From: Chitinophaga rhizophila
GTDB lineage: Bacteria; Bacteroidota; Bacteroidia; Chitinophagales; Chitinophagaceae
NCBI RefSeq assembly: GCF_019492185.1
Contig: NZ_JAICCF010000002.1
Span: forward strand, 930,001 to 994,000
Direction: 5' to 3'
Length of the DNA stretch: 64,000 nucleotides
Shown piece by piece: positions 42,593-52,065 of the stretch. Each line of letters starts with the position of its first letter. The first letter of the stretch is position 1. The notes below the pieces were generated by a model. The model ran no database searches, was not told the origin of the DNA, and saw only the letters and a list, made by a program, of their open reading frames with translations. The position numbers were made by a program, and so were the translations under genes.

Positions 42593-43192
42593 ATGAAATA
42601 TATACTGATTGACACGAACCCTAAACTTGTTGATGCCTGGAGAGAATTTTTCGCAGCAGCACCTGATGTTACGATTATGGAAGGAGACATTACCCAGCTG
42701 TCTGTAGATGCAGTGGTTAGTCCGGCGAACTCCTTTGGCTTTATGGATGGTTCCTTGGACTATGCTTTGTCTGAAAGGTTAGGCTGGCATCTTGAAAAGG
42801 AGCTTCAGGCGAAGATCAAGGCTTCTCCGGAAGGGGAATTGCTGATTGGTCAGGCGTTAGTACTGGAAACTGGTGACCAGCAGATTCCTTACCTGATCTC
42901 TGCTCCTACCATGCGTATTCCTACTAATTTCAATATTGACACTTCTGTGAATGCCTACCTGGCCATGAAGGCATTGCTGATAGCCGCTAATCGCCACAAC
43001 AGTATCCAGTCGGTAGCCATTCCCGGACTCTGTACCGGCGTGGGGCGTATGCCTCCAGTGATTGCTGCAAAGCAGATGTTCTATGCATATGAAGAGATTG
43101 TAAGTGGTAAAAAGCAGGACTTCAAAACCTTTGGGGAGGCCCAGAAATATCACTGGCATATCAATCCACAGGGAATGATCTGGACACATTGA
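42593..43192 (+). CDS. macro-domain protein
   Basis: Translation is taken from the ATG at 42593 (199 residues), because the ORF upstream extension looks non-coding. The macro domain is shown by ITQLSVDAVVSPANSFGFMDGSLDYALSERLG (ADP-ribose-binding loop 1 with the PAN motif), GQALVLETGDQQIPYLISAPTM and VAIPGLCTGVGRMPPVIAAKQMF (loop 2 GxGxG-like). Macro domains bind or hydrolyse ADP-ribose and its derivatives. Nothing in the surroundings indicates a target. It is one of two ADP-ribose-related proteins in this window (with NADAR). Confidence 0.88.
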   Translation: MKYILIDTNPKLVDAWREFFAAAPDVTIMEGDITQLSVDAVVSPANSFGFMDGSLDYALSERLGWHLEKELQAKIKASPEGELLIGQALVLETGDQQIPYLISAPTMRIPTNFNIDTSVNAYLAMKALLIAANRHNSIQSVAIPGLCTGVGRMPPVIAAKQMFYAYEEIVSGKKQDFKTFGEAQKYHWHINPQGMIWTH

Positions 43193-43446
43193 TCTATAGC
43201 GGGCAGGGTAATACAGTTGTCTGAACGGATAGTGGTGGCCATCCTCCTCGGCTGTTTTTTAACGATGCCAGTGTTGCTGCCGGTAACGCGCTGGTCATGT
43301 AAGCGGGTAATAGAGATACGTTCATACAGGCGATAATGACCGCCTGGAGAGAGAAGCGGTCCATGGTATACAACAATAAATTCAGTATATTAGAGGAGAC
43401 TTATCTTATTCCGGCGCACGTCAACCAAAACCTCAATATATACGTT

Positions 43447-44214
43447 ATGTCCCCTGCAAAACATTTCTTTGAGCTGTTCCTGTTTTCATTAGTCAGTATT
43501 TCCCTGTTGTTATTTGTGTTGGGCTTTTTATCTCCCGGTAAATCGTTGTTCTGGTTAAAAGGGAAGAAGACAAGACTTAAATCTGCAGTTATCTACACCA
43601 TTACTTTTGTAGCTGCTTTGCTGGTCATCAATGCGTGGCATCCCCCTACGAAGCAACCCGCGATGACCGCTGCGGAACTAGCCAGGATACACCAGAAAAC
43701 GGATGAACAAATGGCAAAAGAAGTATTTGCAAAAACAGGAAAGATATATACCAAAGGCTTGATCAAAAGCGGTACGGTATATACCTATGAGATGCTTCCC
43801 GAACCAGTACGCAGGCAGGCACTGGCAGCAAGCAGGCATACTGCGGATGAAGCTCTTGCGCAGGGTCAGGCCGCGGCTACTACAGCACAGCCTTATTATG
43901 TACGGCTTGTACTGGATAATAAGCTGCTGGCAAAGGCCAGTGCTGGCGGAACGGTGGAAGAAAGCGAACTGCTTGACGGGAAGCAACCCGGCACATTATA
44001 CGGTGCATCGCATAATTCATTTCAGTTGTATACAGCTGACAGTACGGTCATTAGTGTTAATGAGCAGCCAAGAGGCGCTAAACTGTTTTATATCAGAAGG
44101 GACTACAACATTGATACGCTTTTTCTGGGGCCTTGTATCGGGAAACCGGCTAAAGTACGGATCAATTGTGCAAGGGAAAGCCTGATTACAGACCCGATTA
44201 CATTTACATTCTGA
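43447..44214 (+). CDS. unknown membrane protein
   Basis: Translation from the ATG at 43447 gives 255 residues; the longer frame (43336) lacks support in its N-terminus. Two hydrophobic segments are present (FFELFLFSLVSISLLLFVLGF and SAVIYTITFVAALLVIN), followed by a soluble mixed alpha/beta part with repeated K/E/A helices (MAKEVFAKTGKIYTKGLIKSG). The C-terminal part has YVRLVLDNKLLAK. I do not recognise a family. A good terminator follows. Confidence 0.55.
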   Translation: MSPAKHFFELFLFSLVSISLLLFVLGFLSPGKSLFWLKGKKTRLKSAVIYTITFVAALLVINAWHPPTKQPAMTAAELARIHQKTDEQMAKEVFAKTGKIYTKGLIKSGTVYTYEMLPEPVRRQALAASRHTADEALAQGQAAATTAQPYYVRLVLDNKLLAKASAGGTVEESELLDGKQPGTLYGASHNSFQLYTADSTVISVNEQPRGAKLFYIRRDYNIDTLFLGPCIGKPAKVRINCARESLITDPITFTF

Positions 44215-44231
44215 CGAGTCTAAAAAACATA

Positions 44232-44271
44232 ATACCCGGTTGACGATCAAACATCAACCGGGTATCTTTTT
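44232..44271 (+). terminator. terminator of the membrane-protein gene
   Basis: A perfect 12-bp stem (44232-44243 with 44254-44265) and a ten-base loop are followed by CTTTTTT. Confidence 0.9.
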
Positions 44272-44313
44272 TAACGGGCATTCTGCTGACAGGATGCCCT
44301 TGTAAAATACTGC

Positions 44314-44850
44314 TTATAATTTCAATTTTCCTTCAATGGAGTCGTCCAATGTCTGACCAGTAAGAGCCCCTACTATCTGTTTCGCAAATGCCACTATCTG
44401 TCCATGCTTGGTGTCCCAGTAATACCCGTCTACAGGTGTCACCTTGATGACAGAGATACGCGGATCATCCTGTCCTTCTGTGAACCAGGTCTTGAAGATT
44501 GGTTCCCACAGCTCTTCTATCTTGTCTTTATCCTGGCTGATGGTGGCATGACCGTATATTGTCAGGAAGTCGGAATGATCGCTCCCTTTAAACAACAATT
44601 GTACAGCAGGATCAGCAGCGATATGCTCGTTTTTATGGCTATCGGTAGCGCTGAGAAACCAGCAAACACCGTTTTCGTCTACCTTCTGAACGGCCATGGG
44701 TCTTGTATCAAAGGGCTTTCCCGTACGGATCTGGGTACAGAAAAAGCAGCTTTCAGATTTACTGATCAGCTCTTTAAGTTTCTCTGCAGCCTCTGTACCC
44801 TGAAGGTCCAGGTGATTAAGTTCAGGCTGCTGGCGATTAATACTATCCAT
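44314..44850 (-). CDS. pyridoxamine 5'-phosphate oxidase-like (general stress protein 26 type)
   Basis: The 178-residue protein has the split-barrel flavin fold wording of the general-stress-protein-26 group: CFFCTQIRTGKPFDTRPMAVQKVDENGVCWFLSATDSHKNEHI and LTIYGHATISQDKDKIEELWEPIFKTWF. These bind FMN or FAD and may reduce or sense oxidised compounds; they are commonly stress-induced. The ending (KLKL) and length are usual. It is flanked by unrelated genes on the opposite strand. Confidence 0.85.
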   Translation of the reverse strand: MDSINRQQPELNHLDLQGTEAAEKLKELISKSESCFFCTQIRTGKPFDTRPMAVQKVDENGVCWFLSATDSHKNEHIAADPAVQLLFKGSDHSDFLTIYGHATISQDKDKIEELWEPIFKTWFTEGQDDPRISVIKVTPVDGYYWDTKHGQIVAFAKQIVGALTGQTLDDSIEGKLKL

Positions 44851-45012
44851 AACGTTTTTCTTACTGTAGTTAGAAAATCATGCCAACGGAACATGCTGCT
44901 TCGGTCATTTGCCATTCAGTAACCGGCGTTATAACAGCTGCTGCATCCTTCATTTACCGGCAATACTGTCTTTTTGACTATCTTTCGTAAAAGAAATAGT
45001 TCCCTGCTACTT

Positions 45013-45822
45013 ATGAGTAAGTTTTTCAAATGGACCCTGATATCCATTGGTGTATTGATAGTGCTACCCTTTATCATTGGAATAATATTCACCATCGGTA
45101 ATATGGAGACAGCAAAAGAACCCGCTTCTGTATCCAAAATGACTGCGGCTGACTCTCTCAGTAAACTCCGGGCAGATACTATTTGGGAATATGGGATATA
45201 CGGACCTAAAAGGAACTGGTATTACAGAACCGGGGAGGACAAGATGACATCTGACGTGTCATACATTGCAGAATGTCCGGCAAACGGCAACCTCCGTATA
45301 AAAACTGACCGGGAAATCATCAATGTTACTGTCAGGGAAACCAGGCATCATGACTACCGTAAAGGGTATGATCAGGGGTATAAAAGCGGATACCGTAACG
45401 GTTCCGGGCAATATTCCGGTATATGGAGAAATGGTAATGCTTCCGGCCCTTCGCGCAGTAGTTCGGGCAGGTATACATCCGTCAGTTCTTCCAACTATAC
45501 CTCTGCGATCCCCAGCCTTTATCTGTATAAGAAGGCAGATCAGCCTACAACGGTATATGTGAATCTCTATGAGGGCACATTTGTTCCGGCGTACTTCACC
45601 AGCGGGAAAAAGGTAAGGGTACGCTTTGACAAACTTAAACCGGAAATGCTGGCTGTACGCGGCGACAAAAACGGTTCCCGTCAGAGATTGTATTTTCCTC
45701 ATCCGGAGCAGTTGATAGCTCGAATCAGGAAAACTGATACGTTGTTAGTGGAGGTAGAGATAGCTGGCAATGGCACGGAGGTATTGGAGTTTGATGTACG
45801 TAATTTAGACTGGACGCACTAA
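45013..45822 (+). CDS. unknown exported or anchored protein with Tyr/Gly/Ser-rich region
   Basis: Translation from the ATG at 45013 yields 269 residues with an N-terminal membrane helix (WTLISIGVLIVLPFIIGIIF), so the remainder is outside the cytoplasm. A stretch rich in Tyr, Gly, Arg and Ser follows (YDQGYKSGYRNGSGQYSG, SSSGRYTSVSSSNYTS), then a beta-rich C-terminal part (VYVNLYEGTFVPAYFTSGKKVRVRF). No family is recognised; it is probably involved in the envelope. It is preceded by a divergent GSP26-like gene. Confidence 0.55.
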   Translation: MSKFFKWTLISIGVLIVLPFIIGIIFTIGNMETAKEPASVSKMTAADSLSKLRADTIWEYGIYGPKRNWYYRTGEDKMTSDVSYIAECPANGNLRIKTDREIINVTVRETRHHDYRKGYDQGYKSGYRNGSGQYSGIWRNGNASGPSRSSSGRYTSVSSSNYTSAIPSLYLYKKADQPTTVYVNLYEGTFVPAYFTSGKKVRVRFDKLKPEMLAVRGDKNGSRQRLYFPHPEQLIARIRKTDTLLVEVEIAGNGTEVLEFDVRNLDWTH

Positions 45823-45990
45823 CCGATTGATGGTTTATTAGCTGTAAATGATACAATATTGTAAAAATACGCCTATAACAGGGCAGTTTTCCGTTTTGCG
45901 TAAATGATTTTCCCGATTGCATAAACGTAACCAGTTGTGCCTGCATAGATTTGCGGCGCATTTACAATATTTCTCAGCTAATCAGCTTAT

Positions 45991-48420
45991 ATGTTTAATA
46001 AACTCAACCGGATCCATGGACTGTTATGCGTCCTCCTCTGTACCATGTTCGCGGTATCTCCAGCTTTCGCAATTGACGAGCCTCTGTCAGCTATCAGGGG
46101 TCGGGTATTAACCGGAGATGGTGCACCTGTAGCCTACGTAGCAGTTCAGATAAAAGAAAAGAATAAGGGAACAATGACCAATGAGAATGGTGAATTTGTT
46201 TTCAAGAGAATGCAACCAGGGCATTATACCCTCCAGGTAATGCTGATTGGTTATAAGAGCATTACCAAAGAGGTAGATGTGACAGAAGATCAGATCCTGA
46301 GCGTGGATATCCAACTGGAAGCTACTAACCAGCAGCTGCAGGAAGTGATTATCAACAGTGCCAGAAACAAATATAAAACGGATGGCGTTTCCAATTCACT
46401 GCGTCTGAAAACGCCTATCCTGGAAATACCACAGAATATCCAGGTAATATCTTCAACATTGCTGGCAGATCAGCAGACCTTTGATATCGTAGACGGTATC
46501 ACCCGTAACGTAAGTGGTGCCACCCGTGTAGGTCACTGGGATAACCAATATGCGCAGATCCGCATGAGAGGTTCCAAGATTCCTGCGTTCCGTAACGGTA
46601 TGAACATCGAAGCAAGCTGGGGCCCTACCGCCGAAGATGCTGCTATGATTGACCGTATAGAGTTTGTAAAAGGTCCAGCAGGCTTTATGCTGGCAGCTGG
46701 CGAACCAGGTGGTTTCTACAATGTGGTAACTAAAAAGCCTACCGGTGTTACACAGGGTAGCGTTAACCTGAGCATGGGCAGCTTCAGTACTTACCGTGCA
46801 GCAGTTGACCTGGATGGTAAACTGAGCAAAGATGGTAAGCTGCTGTATAGATTGAATATGGCTGGTCAGCAGAAAGACTTCTACACAAAATACAATTATA
46901 GCAACCGTTATATGATCGCGCCGGTACTGAAGTACCTGGTAGATGACAAGACATCTGTAACATTGGAGTATACCTTCCAGGGTTCCAAATACCTGGGTAA
47001 TGGTAACTACCAGTTCTCCAAGAAGAAACTGCTGGACGAAGGTATTGGTAATGACTTCTTCTACGGCGACCCTTCACTGGAGCCAGGCCGTCTGAGAGAT
47101 CATAGCGTATATGTATACCTCGACCACAAATTCAATGACAGGTGGCAGGCGCATGCGCAGGTTGCTTATTTCAACTTCAGCATGGTAGCTAACAGTATGT
47201 GGGCGAACAGCGTGACAGAAAGTGGCGATATGGATCGTTATTTCAGTATCGGAGACGAGGCTGGTGAGAACAGATTTGGTCAGTTCTCTCTTTCCGGTGA
47301 AGAATACACTGGTAGCGTTCGACACAGAATACTGGCAGGTGTTGATATGGGTAACAAGAAGTTCTGGGGCGATTTCCGTACACTGGACCAGAGCATTGGT
47401 CTGAGAGGCGGACAGAAATTCAATGTATACAACCCGGTATATGGCATTCCATTCGACTCTATTCCGGTTATTGACCGCTCACAAAGCGTAAGAACAAGAG
47501 CCGGAGCAAGCGCTTATATCTCTTCTGTAAACTATACATCAGTATATGTACAGGACGAGCTGGCCTTCTTCAATGACAGGTTACGTCTTTCCCTGGCACT
47601 ACGTTTCACTCATGCAGAGACAGTAGGTCAGACAAAAACTGCCAGTCTTGTTAACGACATCGTTACACCAAGAGTTGGTCTGAGCTATTCCATCGACAAG
47701 TCTACATCAGTATATGCTTTGTATGATCAGTCTTTTGTACCACAAACCGGACTGGATTCCAATCTGCAAGCGTTCCAGCCTGTAAAAGGAAACGATATAG
47801 AAGCAGGTATTAAGAAAGAATGGTTCAATGGCCGTTGGGTGGCATCCCTGACCGGTTACCGTATTGCGCGTCAGAATGCAAGAGTATCACTAGGTATCAG
47901 AGACAGCCGTGGTGCAGATGTATCTGAAGCACTGGGAGAAACAGTAAGTAAGGGTATCGAAGCAGACATCAGCGGTGAAATATTCACTGGTCTGAATGCT
48001 AATATTAACTATGCTTATACTGACTCTAAAGTAACCAAAGATGCGCCTAACAAAACTGAAGCAAATACTACAGTAGGTAACATCACACCTAATACTGCAG
48101 CACACGTTACAAACGCCTGGTTATCTTACCGCATAGGTAAAGGTCCGCTGGCTGGTTTCGGTGCATCAGCAGGTATGCAGTGGCTGGCAGAACGTGCGGT
48201 AGGAGCTACTAAGGTATACAATGTGCCTAACTACTTCCGTACAGATGCAGGTCTGAGCTATTCCAAAGGAAAATATAACATCTCTTTCCTGGTGAATAAC
48301 CTGGCAGATAACCGTAAACTGCTGACAGCAGCGTCTATCCCGACGAATGCAAGCGGTTATTACAGCTACATCGTGGAAGCGCGTCGTAACTTCCGTATGA
48401 CTATCGGCTACCGTTTCTAA
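45991..48420 (+). CDS. TonB-dependent siderophore-type receptor
   Basis: The 809-residue protein has a signal peptide ending near SPAFA and a CarboxypepD_reg-like domain (IRGRVLTGDGAPVAYVAVQIKEKNKG). The plug follows (LRLKTPILEIPQNIQVISSTLLADQQ, VDGITRNVSGATRV and FVKGPAGFMLAAGEPGG), then a 22-strand barrel ending in NFRMTIGYRF. The plug wording is that of ferric-siderophore receptors. No FecI/FecR regulators or SusD partner are adjacent. A hairpin terminator follows the stop. Confidence 0.9.
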   Translation: MFNKLNRIHGLLCVLLCTMFAVSPAFAIDEPLSAIRGRVLTGDGAPVAYVAVQIKEKNKGTMTNENGEFVFKRMQPGHYTLQVMLIGYKSITKEVDVTEDQILSVDIQLEATNQQLQEVIINSARNKYKTDGVSNSLRLKTPILEIPQNIQVISSTLLADQQTFDIVDGITRNVSGATRVGHWDNQYAQIRMRGSKIPAFRNGMNIEASWGPTAEDAAMIDRIEFVKGPAGFMLAAGEPGGFYNVVTKKPTGVTQGSVNLSMGSFSTYRAAVDLDGKLSKDGKLLYRLNMAGQQKDFYTKYNYSNRYMIAPVLKYLVDDKTSVTLEYTFQGSKYLGNGNYQFSKKKLLDEGIGNDFFYGDPSLEPGRLRDHSVYVYLDHKFNDRWQAHAQVAYFNFSMVANSMWANSVTESGDMDRYFSIGDEAGENRFGQFSLSGEEYTGSVRHRILAGVDMGNKKFWGDFRTLDQSIGLRGGQKFNVYNPVYGIPFDSIPVIDRSQSVRTRAGASAYISSVNYTSVYVQDELAFFNDRLRLSLALRFTHAETVGQTKTASLVNDIVTPRVGLSYSIDKSTSVYALYDQSFVPQTGLDSNLQAFQPVKGNDIEAGIKKEWFNGRWVASLTGYRIARQNARVSLGIRDSRGADVSEALGETVSKGIEADISGEIFTGLNANINYAYTDSKVTKDAPNKTEANTTVGNITPNTAAHVTNAWLSYRIGKGPLAGFGASAGMQWLAERAVGATKVYNVPNYFRTDAGLSYSKGKYNISFLVNNLADNRKLLTAASIPTNASGYYSYIVEARRNFRMTIGYRF

Positions 48421-48441
48421 GTTATCTTAGTTACTATATTA

Positions 48442-48481
48442 AATAACAATGCCCGTTCCGGTTGGAACGGGCATTGTTATT
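48442..48481 (+). terminator. terminator of the siderophore receptor gene
   Basis: A perfect 18-bp stem (48442-48459 with 48464-48481) closes on a GGTT loop. Both arms carry AT-rich ends, so it can work in both directions. Confidence 0.85.
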
Positions 48482-48621
48482 TAAAGGAATTGTTATGCTA
48501 TTGTAAAGTGCATTGATCCTTCCGCTCAGGGTTAATACATTTGTGTACAGATCATATTTTTGAACAGCATATTCACTTTTCAGGCAGTACCTCCATTAGC
48601 TGTCAGGATAAACGAATCAGT

Positions 48622-49704
48622 ATGAAGATAATATCAGGAATTGTATTAGGGCTGGCTATCTGCCTGCTGAAAGATGAGATACCAGATAATATTAAGATGA
48701 ACAGGATACAGGTCATCGGATCGCATAACAGCTATAAAAGGGCGATTGACCCGGCCTTGTTCAGACTATTTCAGCAGCGGGATTCAGTATCTGCCAGTAA
48801 ACTGGATTATGAGCATATTAGTCTGACCGAGCAGCTGGACATGGGACTTCGCAATCTTGAAATAGATGTCTATGCAGATGAGAAAGGCGGGCGTTTTGCA
48901 CATCCTAAAGGACTGGAGTGGGCAAAAGGGCAACCACCCTTTGATGAGAAAGGATGGATGAATGAACCGGGGTTTAAGGTATTGCATATTCCTGACCTGG
49001 ATTTCCGGAATGACAACCTTACATTGAAGAATACCCTGGCCGAACTCAGGGCCTGGTCGGAAAAACATCCAGATCATGCCCCTGTGTTTATTACACTGGA
49101 ACCCAAGGATGGAGCTTCCAGGAATCCGGAAATGACTGTTCCCGAACCATTTACAGCTAATACGTTCGAGGAGCTGGACAAGGCATTGATTGCCGGGCTT
49201 GGCAAGTCCCGTATCATTACCCCGGATATGGTCAGGGGGAAATATAAAACCCTGGAAGAGGCAGTTCTGCAGGATAACTGGCCTTCGTTAAAAGCAGCCA
49301 GGGGGAAATTCGTTTTTTTGCTGGATGATAAGGACACAAAGAGGGATTTATATATAGCAGGCCATCCATCTTTGAAAGGGCGGATAATGTTTGCCAACGC
49401 TGACCCAGGTACACCGGAAGCGGCGATGTTATTCAGGAATAATCCGACAATGCCGGAAATTACAACGCTGGTAGCAAAAGGGTATATTGTACGTACCAGG
49501 GCAGATGCAGATACGAGAGAAGCGAGGCTGAATGACAGATCCAGTTTTGAGGCTGCGTGTACATCAGGTGCGCAGATCATTACAACCGACTATTACCGGA
49601 AAAGCACTCATTTCCAATCTGATTATGAGATAAGTTTTGACGGACAGAAATATGTAAGGCTTAACCCGGTTAATAGTAAGACTGTTACAATGGGTAAGAA
49701 TTAG
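48622..49704 (+). CDS. secreted PI-PLC-like phosphodiesterase
   Basis: Starting at the ATG 48622 gives 360 residues with a hydrophobic signal segment (KIISGIVLGLAICLL). The catalytic region begins with NRIQVIGSHNSYKRAIDP, in which a conserved His and Asn begin the X-like barrel of Ca2+-dependent PI-PLC (PI-PLC-C1), and continues with LRNLEIDVYADEKGGRFAHP and TLEPKDGAS. The distal segment IVRTRADADTREARLND and the ITTDYYRKS end are also family-like. It would hydrolyse a phosphodiester head group outside the cytoplasm; the true substrate is not known. Confidence 0.82.
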   Translation: MKIISGIVLGLAICLLKDEIPDNIKMNRIQVIGSHNSYKRAIDPALFRLFQQRDSVSASKLDYEHISLTEQLDMGLRNLEIDVYADEKGGRFAHPKGLEWAKGQPPFDEKGWMNEPGFKVLHIPDLDFRNDNLTLKNTLAELRAWSEKHPDHAPVFITLEPKDGASRNPEMTVPEPFTANTFEELDKALIAGLGKSRIITPDMVRGKYKTLEEAVLQDNWPSLKAARGKFVFLLDDKDTKRDLYIAGHPSLKGRIMFANADPGTPEAAMLFRNNPTMPEITTLVAKGYIVRTRADADTREARLNDRSSFEAACTSGAQIITTDYYRKSTHFQSDYEISFDGQKYVRLNPVNSKTVTMGKN

Positions 49705-49825
49705 TTTGATAGCCGGGGTCGTAAATCGCCTCCTGTTTGTCTTTTTCACCCCTCCTTAGAGAGATGGAGGCAGTGTATGTTTGCATTGTTAACAATAACG
49801 ATCAAAAACATTAAAACATACTGCT

Positions 49826-50251
49826 ATGACAACAACAAACAGAACTGCCGTAACGATAGAAACGACTATTCAGGCTCCGGTATCTAAAGTGTGGGAATAC
49901 TGGAATAAGCCGGAGCATATTACCCAGTGGGCGTTCGCTTCTGAAGACTGGCATGCGCCAAAGGCGGAGAATGACCTGCGTACAGGCGGTAAATTCAGTA
50001 CAACTATGGCAGCGAAGGATGGCAGTTTCAGTTTCGATTTCGGAGGAGAATATACAGATGTGAAAGAGAATAAGCTGATAGAATATACACTGGGGGACGG
50101 CAGAAAAGTAAGCGTTCTTTTTTCCACTATGGGAGACAGTACCAAGGTAGTGCAGACCTTTGAGACTGAAGAAGAAAATCCTGTAGAGATGCAACGTGAT
50201 GGCTGGCAGGCAATACTGGACAACTTCAACAGATATACTGAAAGCCACTAA
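49826..50251 (+). CDS. SRPBCC/AHSA1-like ligand-binding protein
   Basis: The 141-residue protein shows the START/AHSA1 fold: VTIETTIQAPVSKVWEYWNKPEHITQWAFASEDWHAP, GGKFSTTMAAKDGSFSFDFGGEYTDVKENKLIEYTL, VSVLFSTMGDSTKVVQTFETEEENP and a C-terminal helix QRDGWQAILDNFNRY. Members bind hydrophobic ligands or activate Hsp90 in eukaryotes; bacterial ones are of unknown role. Start and stop are clear and a bidirectional terminator follows. Confidence 0.9.
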   Translation: MTTTNRTAVTIETTIQAPVSKVWEYWNKPEHITQWAFASEDWHAPKAENDLRTGGKFSTTMAAKDGSFSFDFGGEYTDVKENKLIEYTLGDGRKVSVLFSTMGDSTKVVQTFETEEENPVEMQRDGWQAILDNFNRYTESH

Positions 50252-50279
50252 TGGCGGATGTTATTAAAGTATACAAAAG

Positions 50280-50313
50280 AAAGCCATTTAAGAAATACAT
50301 CTTAAATGGCTTT
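50280..50313. terminator. bidirectional terminator
   Basis: Arms AAAGCCATTTAAG (50280-50292) and CTTAAATGGCTTT (50301-50313) pair exactly between two converging genes. Confidence 0.8.
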
Positions 50314-50345
50314 TGACCTTACTATCTGATTTAACTGACTCCTGA

Positions 50346-51107
50346 TTATCTGAAATAGTCTGCAGACGTTCTCACTTTCTCTACCCAGCATCCGGACGAT
50401 GCCTGCAGGACATATTCGCTTAAGCCTACTTCTTTTGACCCCGGTGCCCAATCATAGGTATAACCTAATCTTGTCCATGGATAATGGAAGTCCGTTGCGG
50501 AAGTGAGCGTATGGTAATAGGCATATATGATATAGTTATTGAACCAGGTAGCATATGCCGGCGGTACGGTGCTGACAAGTGCGGCTCCGGTAGTATTAGC
50601 TACTATTGAGGGGTTACCTGCCGGCCGGTTCAGGCGGGCTGCGGGCACCCATATTTCTGCGATGTGGGTATTACTGCGGCTGTTTTTTGGCGGTAATCCC
50701 AGTAGCTGGCAGATACGCATGGTGGTATCGGAAGAGGCGTTAAAGGTTTGCCCGATCCTGCTTTTCATCTGTGCAGGAATGAAAAGCCATGCATCTCCCC
50801 AGGTATTGGTGATAGAGTCTCCTTCGGGGTAGCTATCCGGGAAGCGCATAAATGTTGCCATGAGTACGTATGACTGTCCGTTGATGGTCTTCCATTGAAG
50901 CCTGGTATTTTCAGCAGTAATGGGCCATAGGGAGTCTACGACTTCAGAACTGTCTGCAATCATGGCATCGGCAATAGAATTGGCGTACAGTTGTTCCATT
51001 GTATAGGCAGGTGCAGGTTCGTCATCCTTGGAACAACTAACGAAGCCTATACAGGTCAGCAGCATGGAAAAGAGGAGAAAACGGTTACTGGCTGTGGTGT
51101 GTTTCAT
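50346..51107 (-). CDS. unknown lipoprotein
   Basis: The 253-residue protein has a signal peptide with a lipobox (LLTCIGFVSCSKDDEP; Cys about 26). The mature part is rich in aromatic and Pro/Ser residues (WKTINGQSYVLMATFMRFPDSYPEGDSITNTWGDAWLFIP and LPPKNSRSNTHIAEIWVPAARL). I do not recognise a family. It would be anchored to the outer or inner membrane. The gene stands 76 bp ahead of the next minus-strand features but with different spacing, so operon membership is unclear. Confidence 0.6.
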   Translation of the reverse strand: MKHTTASNRFLLFSMLLTCIGFVSCSKDDEPAPAYTMEQLYANSIADAMIADSSEVVDSLWPITAENTRLQWKTINGQSYVLMATFMRFPDSYPEGDSITNTWGDAWLFIPAQMKSRIGQTFNASSDTTMRICQLLGLPPKNSRSNTHIAEIWVPAARLNRPAGNPSIVANTTGAALVSTVPPAYATWFNNYIIYAYYHTLTSATDFHYPWTRLGYTYDWAPGSKEVGLSEYVLQASSGCWVEKVRTSADYFR

Positions 51108-51182
51108 GGTTTATTGTGAATGGTTATTACTAAGGGGCTTAAAATTAGGGGCTTATTACATCCGGTGCTTGATCATTTCAGG

Positions 51183-51437
51183 TCATTTTACCAAACTATA
51201 TTCATTCTGTTCATTCCATAAAATGGCTTTCTTCCTGAGCAACTGAACGGAGAGGGTATTGGGAGATGTATCAGGGGCCTGATAAAGCGGATCATCCTTC
51301 CTGCTGGGGATAGAAGGAACAAGTATATACCGGGGCTGCTTATCACGATAAAGCGATATATAGGAATATTGCCGGACGGCATCGCCTGCTGCCCGGCAAT
51401 ATTCCTGAGTGGATTGTTGCATATTAATGTCCGCCAT
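51183..51437 (-). CDS. small unknown protein overlapping the HPP gene
   Basis: Translation from the second in-frame Met at 51437 gives 84 residues; the first would start at 51458. The protein is Arg/Tyr-rich with no recognised motif (YCRAAGDAVRQYSYISLYRDKQPRYILVPSI). It overlaps the end of the HPP-family gene by 14 bp, so it is probably expressed with it by coupling. Proteins of this sort, small and coupled to a membrane gene, may be accessory factors. Confidence 0.5.
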   Translation of the reverse strand: MADINMQQSTQEYCRAAGDAVRQYSYISLYRDKQPRYILVPSIPSRKDDPLYQAPDTSPNTLSVQLLRKKAILWNEQNEYSLVK

Positions 51438-52014
51438 GTACATGCCTTCTTCTGGCAATATGCCAGAGCCGGCGATGCGGATATTTGCGGTGAGAGGTCA
51501 TATTGTTAAAGATCAGCGCGACCAGTAGCAGTATCAGTACACCAGACAACACCGGACTTAAAACATAGAAATACCCCAGGTCTTTAATGCGTTCAGTACC
51601 GATATTGGCGATAAGCGCCGTGGCTCCACCAGGAGGATGCAGCGTTTTGGTAATCTGCATCAGTACAATAGACAAGGCTACAGACAGTGCTGCGGCCAGC
51701 CAGAGTTCCCCTGGCACTAACTTGTGCACAGTCACTCCGACAAGGGCGCAGATTACATGTCCGCCGACAAGGTTGCGCGGCTGTGCCAGCGGACTGTTAA
51801 TAATACCATATATAAGTACAGAAGAAGCTCCGAAAGAGCCGATGAGGAAGATATTGTCTGCAGGATCCAGAAACTTACTCTGTAAAAATCCAATCAGGCC
51901 TATTCCGGTGAATGCGCCCAGAAAAGTCCAAAAATGTTCCCTGAAGTCAAGTAATGTCTCTTTGTACAAGACATACCGCACCCTGCGCATCTGGCGCTTT
52001 ACCTTTTTTCTCAT
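51424..52014 (-). CDS. HPP-family membrane protein
   Basis: The 196-residue protein shows about four transmembrane segments with the HPP family wording: FLQSKFLDPADNIFLIGSFGASSVLIYGIINSPLAQPRNLVGGHVICALVGV, then ITKTLHPPGGATALIANIG. The HPPGG stretch gives the family its name. Members are associated with nitrite transport in cyanobacteria and chloroplasts, but bacterial function is largely unknown. The C-terminus is His/Arg-rich (RKYPHRRLWHIARRRHVHGGH), possibly metal-binding. It overlaps the next small gene. Confidence 0.85.
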   Translation of the reverse strand: MRKKVKRQMRRVRYVLYKETLLDFREHFWTFLGAFTGIGLIGFLQSKFLDPADNIFLIGSFGASSVLIYGIINSPLAQPRNLVGGHVICALVGVTVHKLVPGELWLAAALSVALSIVLMQITKTLHPPGGATALIANIGTERIKDLGYFYVLSPVLSGVLILLLVALIFNNMTSHRKYPHRRLWHIARRRHVHGGH

Positions 52015-52065
52015 TTCGCTAAAATTCCCGCTTTAGTGAGGCGCAAAGTTACGGCGTAATTCCGT

